DNA of 64,000 nucleotides from Anaerobiospirillum succiniciproducens DSM 6400 (GTDB lineage Bacteria > Pseudomonadota > Gammaproteobacteria > Enterobacterales > Succinivibrionaceae), in contig NZ_AXWV01000016.1 in the NCBI RefSeq assembly GCF_000482845.1, forward strand, positions 1-64,000, read 5' to 3'. The notes beneath the pieces are model-generated. The model saw only the letters and a list, made by a program, of their open reading frames with translations. It made no database searches and was not told where the DNA came from. This document shows positions 37,601-46,731 of this stretch, one piece after another. Within the stretch, counting starts at the first letter, position 1. Each line of letters opens with the position of its first letter. Made by a program: the position numbers and the translations under genes.

Positions 37601-39825
37601 ATGCTGTTAACTTAGAGCGTGCCCGTAAGATCTTAGATGAGGATCATGAGGGTCTGCAGGATGTTAAGGATCGTATTATTGAGTTCTTAGCTGTTGGCGC
37701 TCTTAAAGGTCATACCTCAGGTCAGATCATGCTCTTTGTGGGCCCTCCTGGTGTGGGTAAGACCTCTATTGGTAAGTCTATTGCCAAAGCCTTGAATCGT
37801 CCTTTCTATCGCTTATCTTTAGGCGGTATTGATGATGTATCCGAGATCAAAGGCCACCGTAAGACTTATGTTGGCGCAATGCCTGGCAAGATTGTCTCAG
37901 CACTGCGTGAAACTAAGGTGATGAACCCAGTTATCATGCTCGATGAGATCGATAAGCTTGGTAAGTCCTATCACGGTGATCCAGACTCAGCTCTGCTTGA
38001 GACCTTAGATCCTGAACAAAATAAGAACTTCTTAGACGTCTATTTAGATGAAAAGATGGACCTGTCTAACTGTCTGTTTATCTGTACTGCCAACAGCACT
38101 GAGACTATCTCAGCTCCGCTTTTAGACCGTATGGATCCAATCAGACTCTCTGGCTACATTGCTAAAGAGAAGTTTGCCATTGCTAAGAAGCACTTACTGC
38201 CACGAGCTTTAGAAAATGCCGGCATGAAGCGTAATAGCAGCGCCCTGCGTCTGCCAGATGAGTGCTTAACTGCACTTATCGATGGCTATGCTCGTGAAAG
38301 CGGCGTGCGTTCTTTAGAGCGCTCCATTGCTAAGCTGATTCGTAAGGCTGCAGTAAAACTCATTCAAGGTGAGAGCAAGGTCATCATCAACGAGTCTGAT
38401 CTTGAGACTTATCTTGGTACTGCTCCATTTAAGCGTGAAAAGCTCTTAGAGGGTATTGGTATTCAAACTGGTCTTGCTTGGACTGCCTCAGGTGGTGTGA
38501 CCTTACCTGTTGAGTCCATTATTACTAGCCACGATACTGCAGGCTTTAAGCTAACTGGATCACTCGGTGACGTGATGAAAGAATCAGCCTCGATTGCTCT
38601 TTCTTATGTACAGTCACACCTGAACATGTTCTGCTCTACTAAGACACAGACAGCTTTCTTTAAGAAGAAGACCGTACACTTACACGTTCCTGAAGGTGCT
38701 ATTCCAAAGGATGGCCCATCAGCTGGTGTAACCATGGCTACTTCATTACTCTCGCTGGCCTTAAACACCGCTCCTGCTGCAAGACATGCTATGACTGGTG
38801 AGCTCACCTTAACTGGTCACGTACTGCCAATTGGTGGTCTGCGTGAAAAGGTAATTGCGGCTCGTCGTGTTGGTATTTTCGATCTCATTATCCCAATTGG
38901 TAATGAGGGCGATGTTAAAGAGTTACCTGAGCACGTACGCTCTGGCGTAACCTTCTACTTTGCTGACAAGTACGAGGATGTGGCCTACACCCTCTTTAGT
39001 CAGGTTCAACCACTCATTAAGAAGGCACTCCCAGGCTACAACGGTCCAAAGGTAATCCACTTTGACGATGATGGCCTCTACCCAGAGGATGCCAAGGATA
39101 AGGCCGACAAAGCACAATCATCAAAAGCAACTACCAAGGTAGCATCCAAGGTAAAGACAGCAGCAAAGTCTACAGGCACTCCAGGTTCAGCCACACCTCG
39201 CAATAGTAAGGCCTCTACTGGCTCCTTTATTGGCGACAATGCTGAGGCCATCAAGCAAGCCGGTGCTGCCAAGCGCTCTGCTGCCAATGCAAGCGCAGCC
39301 AAGAAGGCTGCAGCTACTAAGACCACTGCAGCCAAGGTAAAGGCACCAGCAGCTAAGAAGCCAGTTGCTACAAAGACTACTGCTGCTTCTAAGGCCAAGG
39401 CTCCTGCAGCCAAGAAGCCAGTAGCCGCAAAGGCTACTGCGGCATCAAAGGCCAAAGCTCCAGCAGCCAAGAAAGCTACCTCAGCCAAGTCTACTGCTGC
39501 TTCTAAGGCTAAGACTCCTGTAGCTAAGAAGCCAATTGCTGCAAAGGCTAGCGCTGCAGCAAAGGCCAAGGCTCCTGCAGCTAAGAAGCCAGTTGCTGCA
39601 AAAATTAGTGCTGCGGCTTCTAAGACCAAGGCTCCTGTAGCCAAGAAGCCAGTTGCTGCAAAGTCTACTGCAGCCTCTAAGGCTAAGGCTCCTGTAGCTA
39701 AGAAGCCGGTTGCTGCAACTAAGTCTACTGCAGCTTCTAAGGCTAAGGCTCCTGTAGCCAAGAAAGCTACTGCAGCAAAGGCCAAGACTGTTAAGAAAAC
39801 TACTAAGAAGAAGTCTGAGTCTTAA
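34651..39825 (+). CDS. lon: ATP-dependent Lon protease with a large insertion and an H1-like tail
   Basis: Lon is the cytoplasmic AAA+ protease that degrades misfolded and regulatory proteins. I use the ATG at 34651 (AGAGG just upstream), giving 1724 residues; E. coli Lon has 784. Order: Lon N domain from about 70 (LHVVPLYGRPILPSQ) to about 330; an insertion of about 410 residues (336-746), acidic and Ala/Asp/Glu-rich with some ordered islands; the helical region with coiled coil QKRQKDFFLREQLNEIKKEL; AAA+ Walker A GPPGVGKTS and Walker B VIMLDEIDKL; the protease domain with catalytic Ser in PKDGPSAGVTMATS and Lys in LREKVIAARR; then about 245 tail residues of Lys/Ala/Pro repeats. All catalytic residues are present, so activity is expected. 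A terminator follows. Confidence 0.95.
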   Translation: MKGFVQGFHTHMAEFDDIKTMLNSLLVASPLNMGSEEKSDNEYKIEDGYDNDNPLAMTDLYRDELGNRLPSKLHVVPLYGRPILPSQITTIQLSIEWLDVITEVISSSHHTFAMFAVDNDKLKKSHLAVKDFPKTGTVVRLLSARSGPEEIDIVCEGVRRVSLIEVADIRKNLAQVRYPEIEYRLANPSTRDKLNANNQALRDSIDRSVAFDKKLQNILKEMRDYGRSIGIDVQKKPGTFDFNYFIFRDDRTIGRLSKAKLDSLFDFIGYKDLSDDEKYQIAMFLARPTKDELNKLNSYYSKAVRIITERSKQLHEDLAHISPKAREIAQSLIGNVDKSSTNGSPVLEAIKAISGKNDTQSTANKDKSNAADAASTAAADAASNAAAYAEGVVDAKDALDGPASNDGVSVLRGESQLSQTIVGKDSQGNDTITMRLNVNDDDEINDKTLSDIAKQLSNMFSITELRQKRQPNNDQQLVGVTSKKGQAEIDSKLEQADNKLSYEFMERISKILEDESDRSASDSSDHEASEGYSREDLFNLIAKIGEREEEETARAKKDFKDAALKEIIANTPKDETPNEEPVTGPNIGFINNDTAVVTFMPGRDSSEDLLLRLTEIQNEHEQQLAKEASAAETIRAADDAEGYLSSLDNNESEGAQMHIIGDVQNEDGSQETNLVVSGEGQIKPELKEFLSFLMKGKDLAQITADMEEVDELDDDEGETKGSKRSKRTSAKSAAKGAEKRSGKWGDLQRAAMIRSKLASILGGKVVFGVSSLNERQAGAQKEVETRAYCLGITAALQEMIPLNPMITEEMRQYLSRFDISNPSTLADCAASITQSKPEELQEVLDTIPILPRLKLTFDLISRELSAAKLQDKIKVSVSDKIQKRQKDFFLREQLNEIKKELGLSADEKDIDIEKFKERMAKLNPPEHIKARFNEEIEKLSMLETSSSEYGTTRNYVDIITSIPWGKMSKERLASNKSKDAKKANAVNLERARKILDEDHEGLQDVKDRIIEFLAVGALKGHTSGQIMLFVGPPGVGKTSIGKSIAKALNRPFYRLSLGGIDDVSEIKGHRKTYVGAMPGKIVSALRETKVMNPVIMLDEIDKLGKSYHGDPDSALLETLDPEQNKNFLDVYLDEKMDLSNCLFICTANSTETISAPLLDRMDPIRLSGYIAKEKFAIAKKHLLPRALENAGMKRNSSALRLPDECLTALIDGYARESGVRSLERSIAKLIRKAAVKLIQGESKVIINESDLETYLGTAPFKREKLLEGIGIQTGLAWTASGGVTLPVESIITSHDTAGFKLTGSLGDVMKESASIALSYVQSHLNMFCSTKTQTAFFKKKTVHLHVPEGAIPKDGPSAGVTMATSLLSLALNTAPAARHAMTGELTLTGHVLPIGGLREKVIAARRVGIFDLIIPIGNEGDVKELPEHVRSGVTFYFADKYEDVAYTLFSQVQPLIKKALPGYNGPKVIHFDDDGLYPEDAKDKADKAQSSKATTKVASKVKTAAKSTGTPGSATPRNSKASTGSFIGDNAEAIKQAGAAKRSAANASAAKKAAATKTTAAKVKAPAAKKPVATKTTAASKAKAPAAKKPVAAKATAASKAKAPAAKKATSAKSTAASKAKTPVAKKPIAAKASAAAKAKAPAAKKPVAAKISAAASKTKAPVAKKPVAAKSTAASKAKAPVAKKPVAATKSTAASKAKAPVAKKATAAKAKTVKKTTKKKSES
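39301..39790 (+). repeat. Degenerate 57-bp repeats encoding a Lys/Ala/Pro tail
   Basis: About eight in-frame units of roughly 57 bases encode variants of AASKAKAPAAKKPVAAK at the C-terminus of Lon. Units differ mostly at third codon positions and by small in-frame length changes. Confidence 0.85.
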
Positions 39826-39864
39826 GAATAGCTTTGAGTTAGTTCTGGCCATATAATGGCCATT

Positions 39865-39901
39865 AAAACGGCGGATCGATGCAAATTGGTCTGCCGTTTT
39901 T
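39865..39901 (+). terminator. Terminator of lon
   Basis: AAAACGGC...GAtC pairs with GgTC..GCCGTTTT, ending in T5, 40 bases beyond the lon stop. Confidence 0.85.
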
Positions 39902-40106
39902 GCTTTGAGAGGGGTGCTGAGCAAGTGCACCTTTTATGGGGGCTTGGATGAGACTTTAGCTTCGTTTTGGATTTGGCTTTAAATGGAGCTCAAGAGAAGG
40001 ATGCAGCTTAGGTTGGTCGTGATGGGCTGCTCGATGATAGGCTTTTTTGGGATAGGCCTAATTGGGGGCGAGGTTGGCGCTGCGAGATTTTGCAGTGGCC
40101 AGAAAC

Positions 40107-40129
40107 GAAAAAAGCACCTTAAGGTGCTT
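40107..40129 (-). terminator. Terminator of tRNA-Pro
   Basis: AAGCACCTT pairs directly with AAGGTGCTT, and six T follow on the minus strand, seven bases beyond the tRNA 3' end. Confidence 0.88.
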
Positions 40130-40136
40130 CATCTAC

Positions 40137-40213
40137 TGGTCGGTGATGTAGGATTCGAACCTACGACCCACTGCTCCCAAAGCAGTTGCGCTACCGGACT
40201 GCGCTAATCACCG
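40137..40213 (-). tRNA. tRNA-Pro(UGG)
   Basis: The minus strand reads CGGTGAT...ATCACCG as acceptor stem, with a D arm AGCGCAGTCCGGTAGCGC, an anticodon arm CTGCT-TTGGGAG-CAG with anticodon TGG, and a T arm GTAGGTTCGAATCCTAC. CCA is encoded at 40137-40139. The total is 77 bases, close to E. coli tRNA-Pro(UGG). A strong terminator follows directly. Confidence 0.96.
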
Positions 40214-40570
40214 ACGGCGCTCATTATAGGAAAGCGCCATATGAGTGTCAACAAATTAAATAAGATTTTTTCCAAAATATGCTTAACTTGAGCGCACTCA
40301 TTGGCTCATGTTGCAATAAAAGCCGATAGATATAGGCTTTTTTAAGAAAATTTGCTTAGTTGTGGTGGTGGCTTTTTTGCCTTTAGCTCATGTTGTTAAA
40401 GCCATACACTAAAGGCATTAAAGCTATATTACATGCGCATTCTCGACAAAAGCCTGGTATTGTTTGCCAAGCTTTTGGGGTACCCACATGGTCTTTCTTT
40501 TTTGTTGTTGTGGGCACAGCGCGTGTGATGGTGCAGTAAGTGTGGTTGCTTCTCTTTATCTTATGGGCTC
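40214..40570. other. Gap between tRNA-Pro and bioD, with a bidirectional hairpin
   Basis: AAAAGCC pairs with GGCTTTTTT at 40316-40343 around a 10-base loop, with T-runs on both strands. It could end the bioD transcript (minus). No gene is seen; it also contains the tRNA promoter region. Confidence 0.6.
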
Positions 40571-41437
40571 TTAGTGCTCAAAGAGGGCTTGGCAGCTAGA
40601 ACTGTCAAACTTGAGCTCGCTATCACCCTTAGCTACGGTGGCGATGACCTTAACAGAGGTCATGGTCTCCACCATCTTCTTGTTGTCTTCATACATTGGG
40701 TTGGAGGCAATGAAGTTATTAAGGATGATGAACATATCCTTGGTATCAAAGCCAGCTTGAGTAAGCGAAGTAACTGTAGTTAAGGTATTGTTGATAACGC
40801 CTAAAGCAGCATCAGCCACAATCACGACCTTAACGCCTACTTCCTCTTTTACAATGCGCATTAAATCTAAGATGGTAAAGCGCTGTAAGTTAAGCTTATT
40901 AAAGTACTTGCTAGATTTCAGTGCGTCTAGCGCTGCAGAGCTCTCTTGGGCCATGGCTGAGTCGGCACAGCAAGCTGCAGCATAAGTATATAGCTCATCA
41001 TCCCAGCGTAATGGACAGTAAACACCACCACTACCTTCAAGCACAGTAAGCTTGGATGTGTCATAGACTTTGTAAAAGCTCTGCATAATCTTGTCAAAGC
41101 TAATTGGCTCGCCGCCAGAGTGCTTTTGAGCTAAGTGTGGCGAGACGGCCTCTTCATACAGATATGAAGTTAGGTCTTCATCTTTTTGGCCAAGTGATGC
41201 AAAGCTATTGACGTAACCTGCATCGGACTGAGCAATAGAGTTTGCACCGCTAATTGCAGCCTTGTAATAACCAACTAAGCGAACAAAAGATGGCGTCTCT
41301 TGCCATGGACAAACTTCACCCTTTTGGCCTTTGAGGTAGTCAGAGGCAAACTTACACAGCATGGCAGTTACGTAGGTTTTACCCACATCAGTACCAGTAC
41401 CAGTAACAAAGATCGGCTTTAAGTTTGACTTAGTCAT
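40571..41437 (-). CDS. bioD: Dethiobiotin synthetase
   Basis: BioD closes the ureido ring of biotin by ATP-dependent carboxylation of diaminopelargonic acid. P-loop FVTGTGTDVGKTYV, the GYYKAAISG substrate-binding segment, SPHLAQK and LEGSGGVYCPL all match the family. The ATG at 41435-41437 (288 residues) follows GAGGG at ideal spacing; the longest frame starts four codons earlier at TTG. The protein is longer than E. coli BioD (225 residues), with extra residues in the middle (CCADSAMAQESSAALDALKS) and at other loops. It is about 6-15 kb from the other biotin genes and stands alone on the minus strand. Confidence 0.93.
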   Translation of the reverse strand: MTKSNLKPIFVTGTGTDVGKTYVTAMLCKFASDYLKGQKGEVCPWQETPSFVRLVGYYKAAISGANSIAQSDAGYVNSFASLGQKDEDLTSYLYEEAVSPHLAQKHSGGEPISFDKIMQSFYKVYDTSKLTVLEGSGGVYCPLRWDDELYTYAAACCADSAMAQESSAALDALKSSKYFNKLNLQRFTILDLMRIVKEEVGVKVVIVADAALGVINNTLTTVTSLTQAGFDTKDMFIILNNFIASNPMYEDNKKMVETMTSVKVIATVAKGDSELKFDSSSCQALFEH

Positions 41438-42286
41438 AATTACCCTCAAAAGTCGTTAAAAACTTGTGCTAAACCTTTGTCTTACGTGCTTTACAGCTTA
41501 ATAAGACCAAGTTTTTGTGCATCTAGCGACTGCATATCTTACACGCTCTAGTCAATTGCAACAAATAAAGTGCAAAATGAAATCTTTACCTAAGCTTTAC
41601 AGCGTTTGCTGTGGTTATTTTTGTGGTTAGCATCCTTATTAGTGCAAAGACAATGATTTTTATGCACTAAGTTAGATCAACTAGCTCTAAGTGATGATCC
41701 TTATTGTGCATTGACCTTGTTAGCTTAGTTATTTGATTAAGATGAAAACAAATCAAGACATACATTGCATAGTCAATCTGCTCATGAATGAGATCGCTAA
41801 GCTTTTAACCATGGCTTTGCTTAAAACCATGTGTCGACCACATAAGATAGTGCTGGTCAAATTAGCTTTAGCTATGCTCTTAAGCTTAAATAAAGCTTCT
41901 TGAGATAGAACTGATAATGCGCAGCTTTAACTTACTTGTTGATACTACCTTTTAAAGCTACGTGCTGTTATTCAAAAGTTGGTGTTTAGCTGTTTAGATG
42001 CTCTTGTTTTAACTTTCCGCGTATTGGCAGTGCTAAGTAACTTACCTATTGCAGGGCACTTTAAATGAGCCTACCGCACTTCATTAGCCGATACATCCGA
42101 GTCAGGGTTACCTTTTTTGCCCTGAAACTACTCTGCGCACTTTTCAATTAAAGCTACACGTTTACCGACAGTAGCCACAATCAAGCTAAGACCATTAGCT
42201 TTGCTAAGAGATTATCGGAAGGTTAGTCATTTACAGGTTTTCTATTATCGGCAAGGTGGGGCCGAGTTCTCATCAAGGTACAAAAA
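41438..42286. other. 0.85-kb gap between bioD and ilvC
   Basis: No gene seen. It is the divergent control region of bioD (minus) and ilvC (plus). I see no leader peptide rich in Ile, Val or Leu, no T-box and no clear attenuator before ilvC. Several AGCTTTAGCT and TTAAGCTTAA-type inverted repeats occur at 41860-41910. Confidence 0.45.
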
Positions 42287-43765
42287 ATGGCGAATTACTT
42301 TAATTCTTTGAATTTACGTGAGCAGTTAGCACAGTTAGGCTGCTGTGAGTTTATGGAACGCTCCGAGTTTGCAAATGGTTGCGACTTCTTAAAGGGTAAG
42401 AAAGTCGTGATTGTGGGCTGCGGCGCACAAGGTCTTAACCAAGGCCTCAACCTCCGTGACTCTGGCCTAGACGTGTCCTACGCCTTGCGTGCTCAGGCCA
42501 TCGAGCAAAAGCGTGCTTCTTTTGTTCGTGCAAGTGAAAACGGCTTTAAAGTCGGTACCTACGAAGAACTCATTCCAACTGCGGACCTTGTCATTAACCT
42601 TACTCCAGATAAGCAGCACTCAGACGTAGTTAGCGCTGTTATGCCACTCATGAAGAAAGGCGCAGCTTTAGGCTATTCCCACGGCTTTAACATCGTTGAA
42701 GTTGGCGAGAAGATCCGTGATGACATCACCGTTGTGATGATGGCTCCAAAGGGCCCTGGTACTGAGCTGCGTAAAGAATACGAGCGTGGTTTTGGTATCC
42801 CTACTTTAATTGCTGTTCACGCTGATAACGACCCTGATGGCAATGGTATGGAAATCGCCAAGGCATGGGCTGCTGGTACTGGCGGCCACCGTGCTGGAGT
42901 CTTACGCTCTTCATTCGTAGCTGAAGTTAAGTCCGACTTAATGGGTGAGCAGACCATTTTATGTGGCGTGCTGCAGGCTGCCTCCATCTTATGCTATGAC
43001 CACATGGTAGATAAGGGTGTTGATAGTGCCTATGCTTGCAAGTTAATTCAGTATGGTTGGGAAGTTATCTCCGAGGCTTTAAAGCACGGCGGTATCACCA
43101 ATATGATGAACCGTCTTTCCAATCCAGCTAAGCTCAAGGCCTGTGAAATTGCTGATAGCTTAAAGCAGCAATTAACCCCTCTGTACTTAAAGACCATGGA
43201 TAACATTATCTCTGGTGCTTTCTCTGCAGGCATGATCGAAGACTGGGCCATGGACGATTTTGATCTGCACTCCTGGCGTGAAGACTTTGCAATGTCTGGC
43301 TTTGAGACTGCCCCTGATTGCTTCATTGATATTAGCGAGCAAGAATACTTTGATAAGGGCATCTTATTAGTTGCCTTTGCTAAGGCAGGTATCGAGCTTG
43401 CCTTCGAGACCATGACTAAGAGCGGCATCTATCCAGAGTCTGCATACTACGAGTCACTCCACGAGCTTCCATTAATTGCTAACCTGATTGCTCGTCGTCG
43501 TCTTTACGAAATGAATGTAGTTATCTCCGATACTGCTGAGTACGGTAACTACCTCTTTGCTAATGCAGCAATCCCACTTTTAAGAGACTACGTCAACAGC
43601 TTCGGTTTAGATGTGATTGGTGAGGGCCTCTCCGGCGACAACTGCGTTGATAACACCGCCTTAATCGAGGCTAACGAGTCAATCTACCATCACCCAATTG
43701 AAGTCGTAGGTCGCACTTTACGTGCCTACATGTCAGACATGAAGAAGCTTAGCTTCCAAGGCTAA
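42287..43765 (+). CDS. ilvC: Ketol-acid reductoisomerase (class II, long form)
   Basis: IlvC converts acetolactate and acetohydroxybutyrate to the dihydroxy acids of valine and isoleucine synthesis, using NADPH. At 492 residues it aligns nearly end to end with E. coli IlvC (491): the start [10 protein letters not shown], the Rossmann motif [29 protein letters not shown] (E. coli has MVAPKCPGTE), [20 protein letters not shown] with metal ligands, and the duplicated C-terminal knotted domain with [11 protein letters not shown]. No insertion is present. A terminator follows, so it is transcribed apart from ilvI, 0.9 kb downstream on the same strand. Confidence 0.98.
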   Translation: MANYFNSLNLREQLAQLGCCEFMERSEFANGCDFLKGKKVVIVGCGAQGLNQGLNLRDSGLDVSYALRAQAIEQKRASFVRASENGFKVGTYEELIPTADLVINLTPDKQHSDVVSAVMPLMKKGAALGYSHGFNIVEVGEKIRDDITVVMMAPKGPGTELRKEYERGFGIPTLIAVHADNDPDGNGMEIAKAWAAGTGGHRAGVLRSSFVAEVKSDLMGEQTILCGVLQAASILCYDHMVDKGVDSAYACKLIQYGWEVISEALKHGGITNMMNRLSNPAKLKACEIADSLKQQLTPLYLKTMDNIISGAFSAGMIEDWAMDDFDLHSWREDFAMSGFETAPDCFIDISEQEYFDKGILLVAFAKAGIELAFETMTKSGIYPESAYYESLHELPLIANLIARRRLYEMNVVISDTAEYGNYLFANAAIPLLRDYVNSFGLDVIGEGLSGDNCVDNTALIEANESIYHHPIEVVGRTLRAYMSDMKKLSFQG

Positions 43766-43828
43766 TGAGCCTTGTAAAGGCCCAGATACTTACAATGGGC
43801 CACACAAGTTAATCTCACAAACCAGCAA

Positions 43829-43854
43829 GGCCCAGGGAAACCTGGGTCTTTTTG
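43829..43854 (+). terminator. Terminator of ilvC
   Basis: GCCCAGG pairs with CCTGGGT around a GAAA tetraloop, followed by CTTTTTG, about 65 bases beyond the stop. Confidence 0.88.
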
Positions 43855-43947
43855 TCATATTCAAAGCAATATAGACAAAAACCATAAGCTTGCATAACTG
43901 CCACCAAAACGGATCCTTTGCACTTCGCCTAGGCCTTTTAGCCTTCA

Positions 43948-44092
43948 CATTTGCTGTAGGCATTTGGCTGACTGCCTGTTGCTGTTGGCATTTGCTGTTG
44001 GCATTTGGCTTTGTGCGCCTTGGTCGTTGGGCAGCTGTATTTGGCTTTGGAATTTAGCCTTGTGCGCCTTTGCTCCTTGTGCGTCTCGTGCG
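43948..44092. repeat. Degenerate GCTGTTGGCATTTGG repeats in the ilvC-ilvI gap
   Basis: Overlapping copies of TTGCTGTTGGCATTTGGC and TTTGTGCGCCTTGG recur with changes over about 145 bases. The remainder of the gap to 44649 has no gene that I can support. Confidence 0.65.
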
Positions 44093-44649
44093 CTTTTTTA
44101 ACGGGCAGCTTTACTGATGGTATGCGGCGTAGCTTTAGTGATTATCTTGTTCTGTTTGATTCTATCTGACGACTACTCATATGAAGCTGATATAAAGATA
44201 AGCCGTGCTTTAACCTTTTGATCGCGCTTTTAACAATTATTGAGTAGCTACGACTTATACTTACGTTTTAACTGCACACTTCTCGTGACTGCAAACCATT
44301 ACTAAACCTTTTGATCATATCTGGCGAGCTTAGAGGCATAGACTTTTACAAGCCTATGGGCTTGCGATCTAATTGCCCTGGATCTGTTTAACTTGCTTGT
44401 GGCAATGGGGGCTAATATTATTTAGCCTTTGATGGATCTGAGGTTTGGTGCCTTAATTTGCATAATTACACGCAATTTAATAGCTTTACGCACTACTCAT
44501 GTGGTGATCCTGGCAGGTAGAGCATAGTTGATATCACATGGCCTTTATATGAATGATGGGACATGTGGTCTGTTTAGTTTGTTGTTGTGTGATAGCTTGG
44601 TTTGTGTTGTTAGAAGCTGTCAGATACAGGTCTAATGTGGAGTTCGGCA

Positions 44650-46386
44650 ATGACAAAGATGTCGGGCGCACAACAATTAGTGCGCACCTTGGAAGACTTG
44701 GGTGTTGAATATCTGTTTGGCTACCCTGGCGGTGCTGTAATTGATATCTACGACGCGCTGCAGCACTCTGAGTCAATCAAGCACGTATTAGCTCGCCATG
44801 AGCAAGGTGCTTGTCATATGGCTGATGGTTATGCACGTACCACCGGTAAGGTGGGTTGTGCCTTAGTAACCTCAGGCCCAGGCGCTACCAATGCAGTTAC
44901 CGCGATTGCAACTGCCTATGCTGACTCAGTGCCAATGGTGGTACTGACTGGTCAGGTTGCAACCTCACTTATCGGTACTGATGCATTCCAAGAAGTTGAT
45001 ACCATGGGTATTACTCGTCCTGTGGTTAAGCACTCCTTCTTGTGTAAGACTCCGCACGATATTCCAAAGTATATTCGTCAGGCTTTCTACATTGCATCAA
45101 CCGGCAAGCCAGGTCCTGTGGTCGTAGACATTCCAAAAGATTGCGTCGGCTTTGCCTCTGCTGGCACTGACTTCCAGCCAATCCATGAGGAAGATTTAAA
45201 GTTAGTTACTTACAACCCTACCTCACAAGGTCACAAGGGTCAGATTCGCCGTGCTATCAAGCAATTGATGCGAGCCAATCGTCCAATCGTGCTCGCCGGT
45301 GGCGGTGCGATTGTGGGTAATGCTTGCGAGAACTTAAATAAGTTTGTTAAGCGCTTTAACTTACCTGTAGTCAGCACTTTATTAGGCCTTGGTGCCGTAC
45401 CTGCCTCCTCAGAAAACTTCTTAGGCATGCTCGGTATGCATGGTACTTATCAGGCTAACTCAGCTATTGCCAAGAGTGATTTGATCTTCTGCGTGGGTGC
45501 GCGTTTTGATGACCGTATCACCAACAACACCAAGAAGTTCTGTCCAAACGCTAAGATCATTCACATCGACATCGATCCTTCAGCGATCTCCAAGATCATT
45601 GAAGCCGATCTGCCAATCGTGGGTGATGCTGCTACCATCTTAGGCCAAATCTTAGATATGTCCGATGAGATGGGCGTAAAGCAAGAAGAGGCTCAACTGC
45701 AGACGTGGTGGGAGTATATCAACAAGATAAAGGAAGTTGATGGACTCAAATACCACAAAGAAGATGGCATCTGCCACCCTGCTGAGGTTGTTGAGACCAT
45801 TTACAAGGCATGCAAAGGTAAAAACGTGATCATCTCTACTGACGTGGGTCAGCATCAGATGTTCACCGCCTTATACTACAAGTTTGAAAAGCCACGTACT
45901 TTCATCACTTCAGGTGGTTTAGGTACCATGGGCTTTGGCTTCCCTGCAGCTATTGGTGCTTGGTTTGGTAATCAAGATACTGAAGTGGCGCTCATCACCG
46001 GTGATGGCTCTTTCCAGATGAACATTCAAGAGCTCTCAACCTGTCTTGAGTACAATGTTCCAGTTAAGGTCTTTATTCTCGACAACCACACCTTAGGCAT
46101 GGTGCGTCAATGGCAGACTCTGTTCTACCAAGGCCGCATCACCTCTACCAACCTCAATCACAACCCTGACTTTGTTAAGGTTGCTGAGGCTTATGGCCAT
46201 AGCGGTTTTGTGGTAGGCAAACCTGAAGAGCTTGAGGAAACTGTGAACAAGGCTTTAGCCATGAAGGACAAGCTCGTAGTTGTAGACGTAATGTGCAACA
46301 CCTGCTCACAAGTTTTACCAATGCAAAAGACAGCTGGTGCAATGGATGAAATGCTCCTGCCATCAGATGAAGCTAACCAGGCCTAA
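44650..46386 (+). CDS. ilvI: Acetolactate synthase, large (catalytic) subunit
   Basis: A ThDP enzyme making acetolactate or acetohydroxybutyrate from pyruvate, the first committed step to branched-chain amino acids. The ATG at 44650 (578 residues) has GGAG eight bases upstream and matches the family start; the frame opens five codons earlier. Key parts: GYPGGAVIDIYDAL with the following RHEQGACHMADGYAR (catalytic Glu), SGPGATNAVT, GQVATSLIGTDAFQE, and the ThDP/metal motif GDGSFQMNIQEL near the C-terminus. It is closest to the IlvI (AHAS III) type by sequence and by its small-subunit partner. ilvH follows 345 bases downstream, an unusually wide gap for this pair. Confidence 0.94.
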   Translation: MTKMSGAQQLVRTLEDLGVEYLFGYPGGAVIDIYDALQHSESIKHVLARHEQGACHMADGYARTTGKVGCALVTSGPGATNAVTAIATAYADSVPMVVLTGQVATSLIGTDAFQEVDTMGITRPVVKHSFLCKTPHDIPKYIRQAFYIASTGKPGPVVVDIPKDCVGFASAGTDFQPIHEEDLKLVTYNPTSQGHKGQIRRAIKQLMRANRPIVLAGGGAIVGNACENLNKFVKRFNLPVVSTLLGLGAVPASSENFLGMLGMHGTYQANSAIAKSDLIFCVGARFDDRITNNTKKFCPNAKIIHIDIDPSAISKIIEADLPIVGDAATILGQILDMSDEMGVKQEEAQLQTWWEYINKIKEVDGLKYHKEDGICHPAEVVETIYKACKGKNVIISTDVGQHQMFTALYYKFEKPRTFITSGGLGTMGFGFPAAIGAWFGNQDTEVALITGDGSFQMNIQELSTCLEYNVPVKVFILDNHTLGMVRQWQTLFYQGRITSTNLNHNPDFVKVAEAYGHSGFVVGKPEELEETVNKALAMKDKLVVVDVMCNTCSQVLPMQKTAGAMDEMLLPSDEANQA

Positions 46387-46731
46387 ACAGCTATAAGTTT
46401 TGATTGAAAGGCTAATTGCAGCGCAGCACGCACAAGCTGTTTATGCTGCTTTGCAAAGCACTGTTCAAGTTGAAGGCAAAGACGTATAAGACGTTATATG
46501 CCAATAAAGAACTGTGCAGCTAAGCAATTATGCAAACCTACATTAGTCACATTTAAACTCACATGCTCATGAGCAAATAAAGCAGCACAACTAAAGCTAC
46601 TTATGCAGCTATTTTGTAAGGCCGCTTTATTCCATAGGCTACAAAGTAGTAGATAAGATGCTCAAATGAGTAATCAAACTCTAGTGGAAGTGTAGGCTCT
46701 AGCAATCAAAACGGACTACAAGGACAGTTTT
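46387..46731. other. 345-base gap between ilvI and ilvH
   Basis: No gene or clear terminator. In most bacteria these genes are adjacent or overlapping. The region may contain a separate ilvH promoter; I cannot define one. Confidence 0.45.

Noticed and set aside
39078-39785. 235-codon Ala-rich frame on minus, opposite the Lon tail
   Set aside because: Antisense image of the Lys/Ala/Pro repeats of Lon; hydrophobic Ala/Leu/Phe pattern is an artefact of the repeat.
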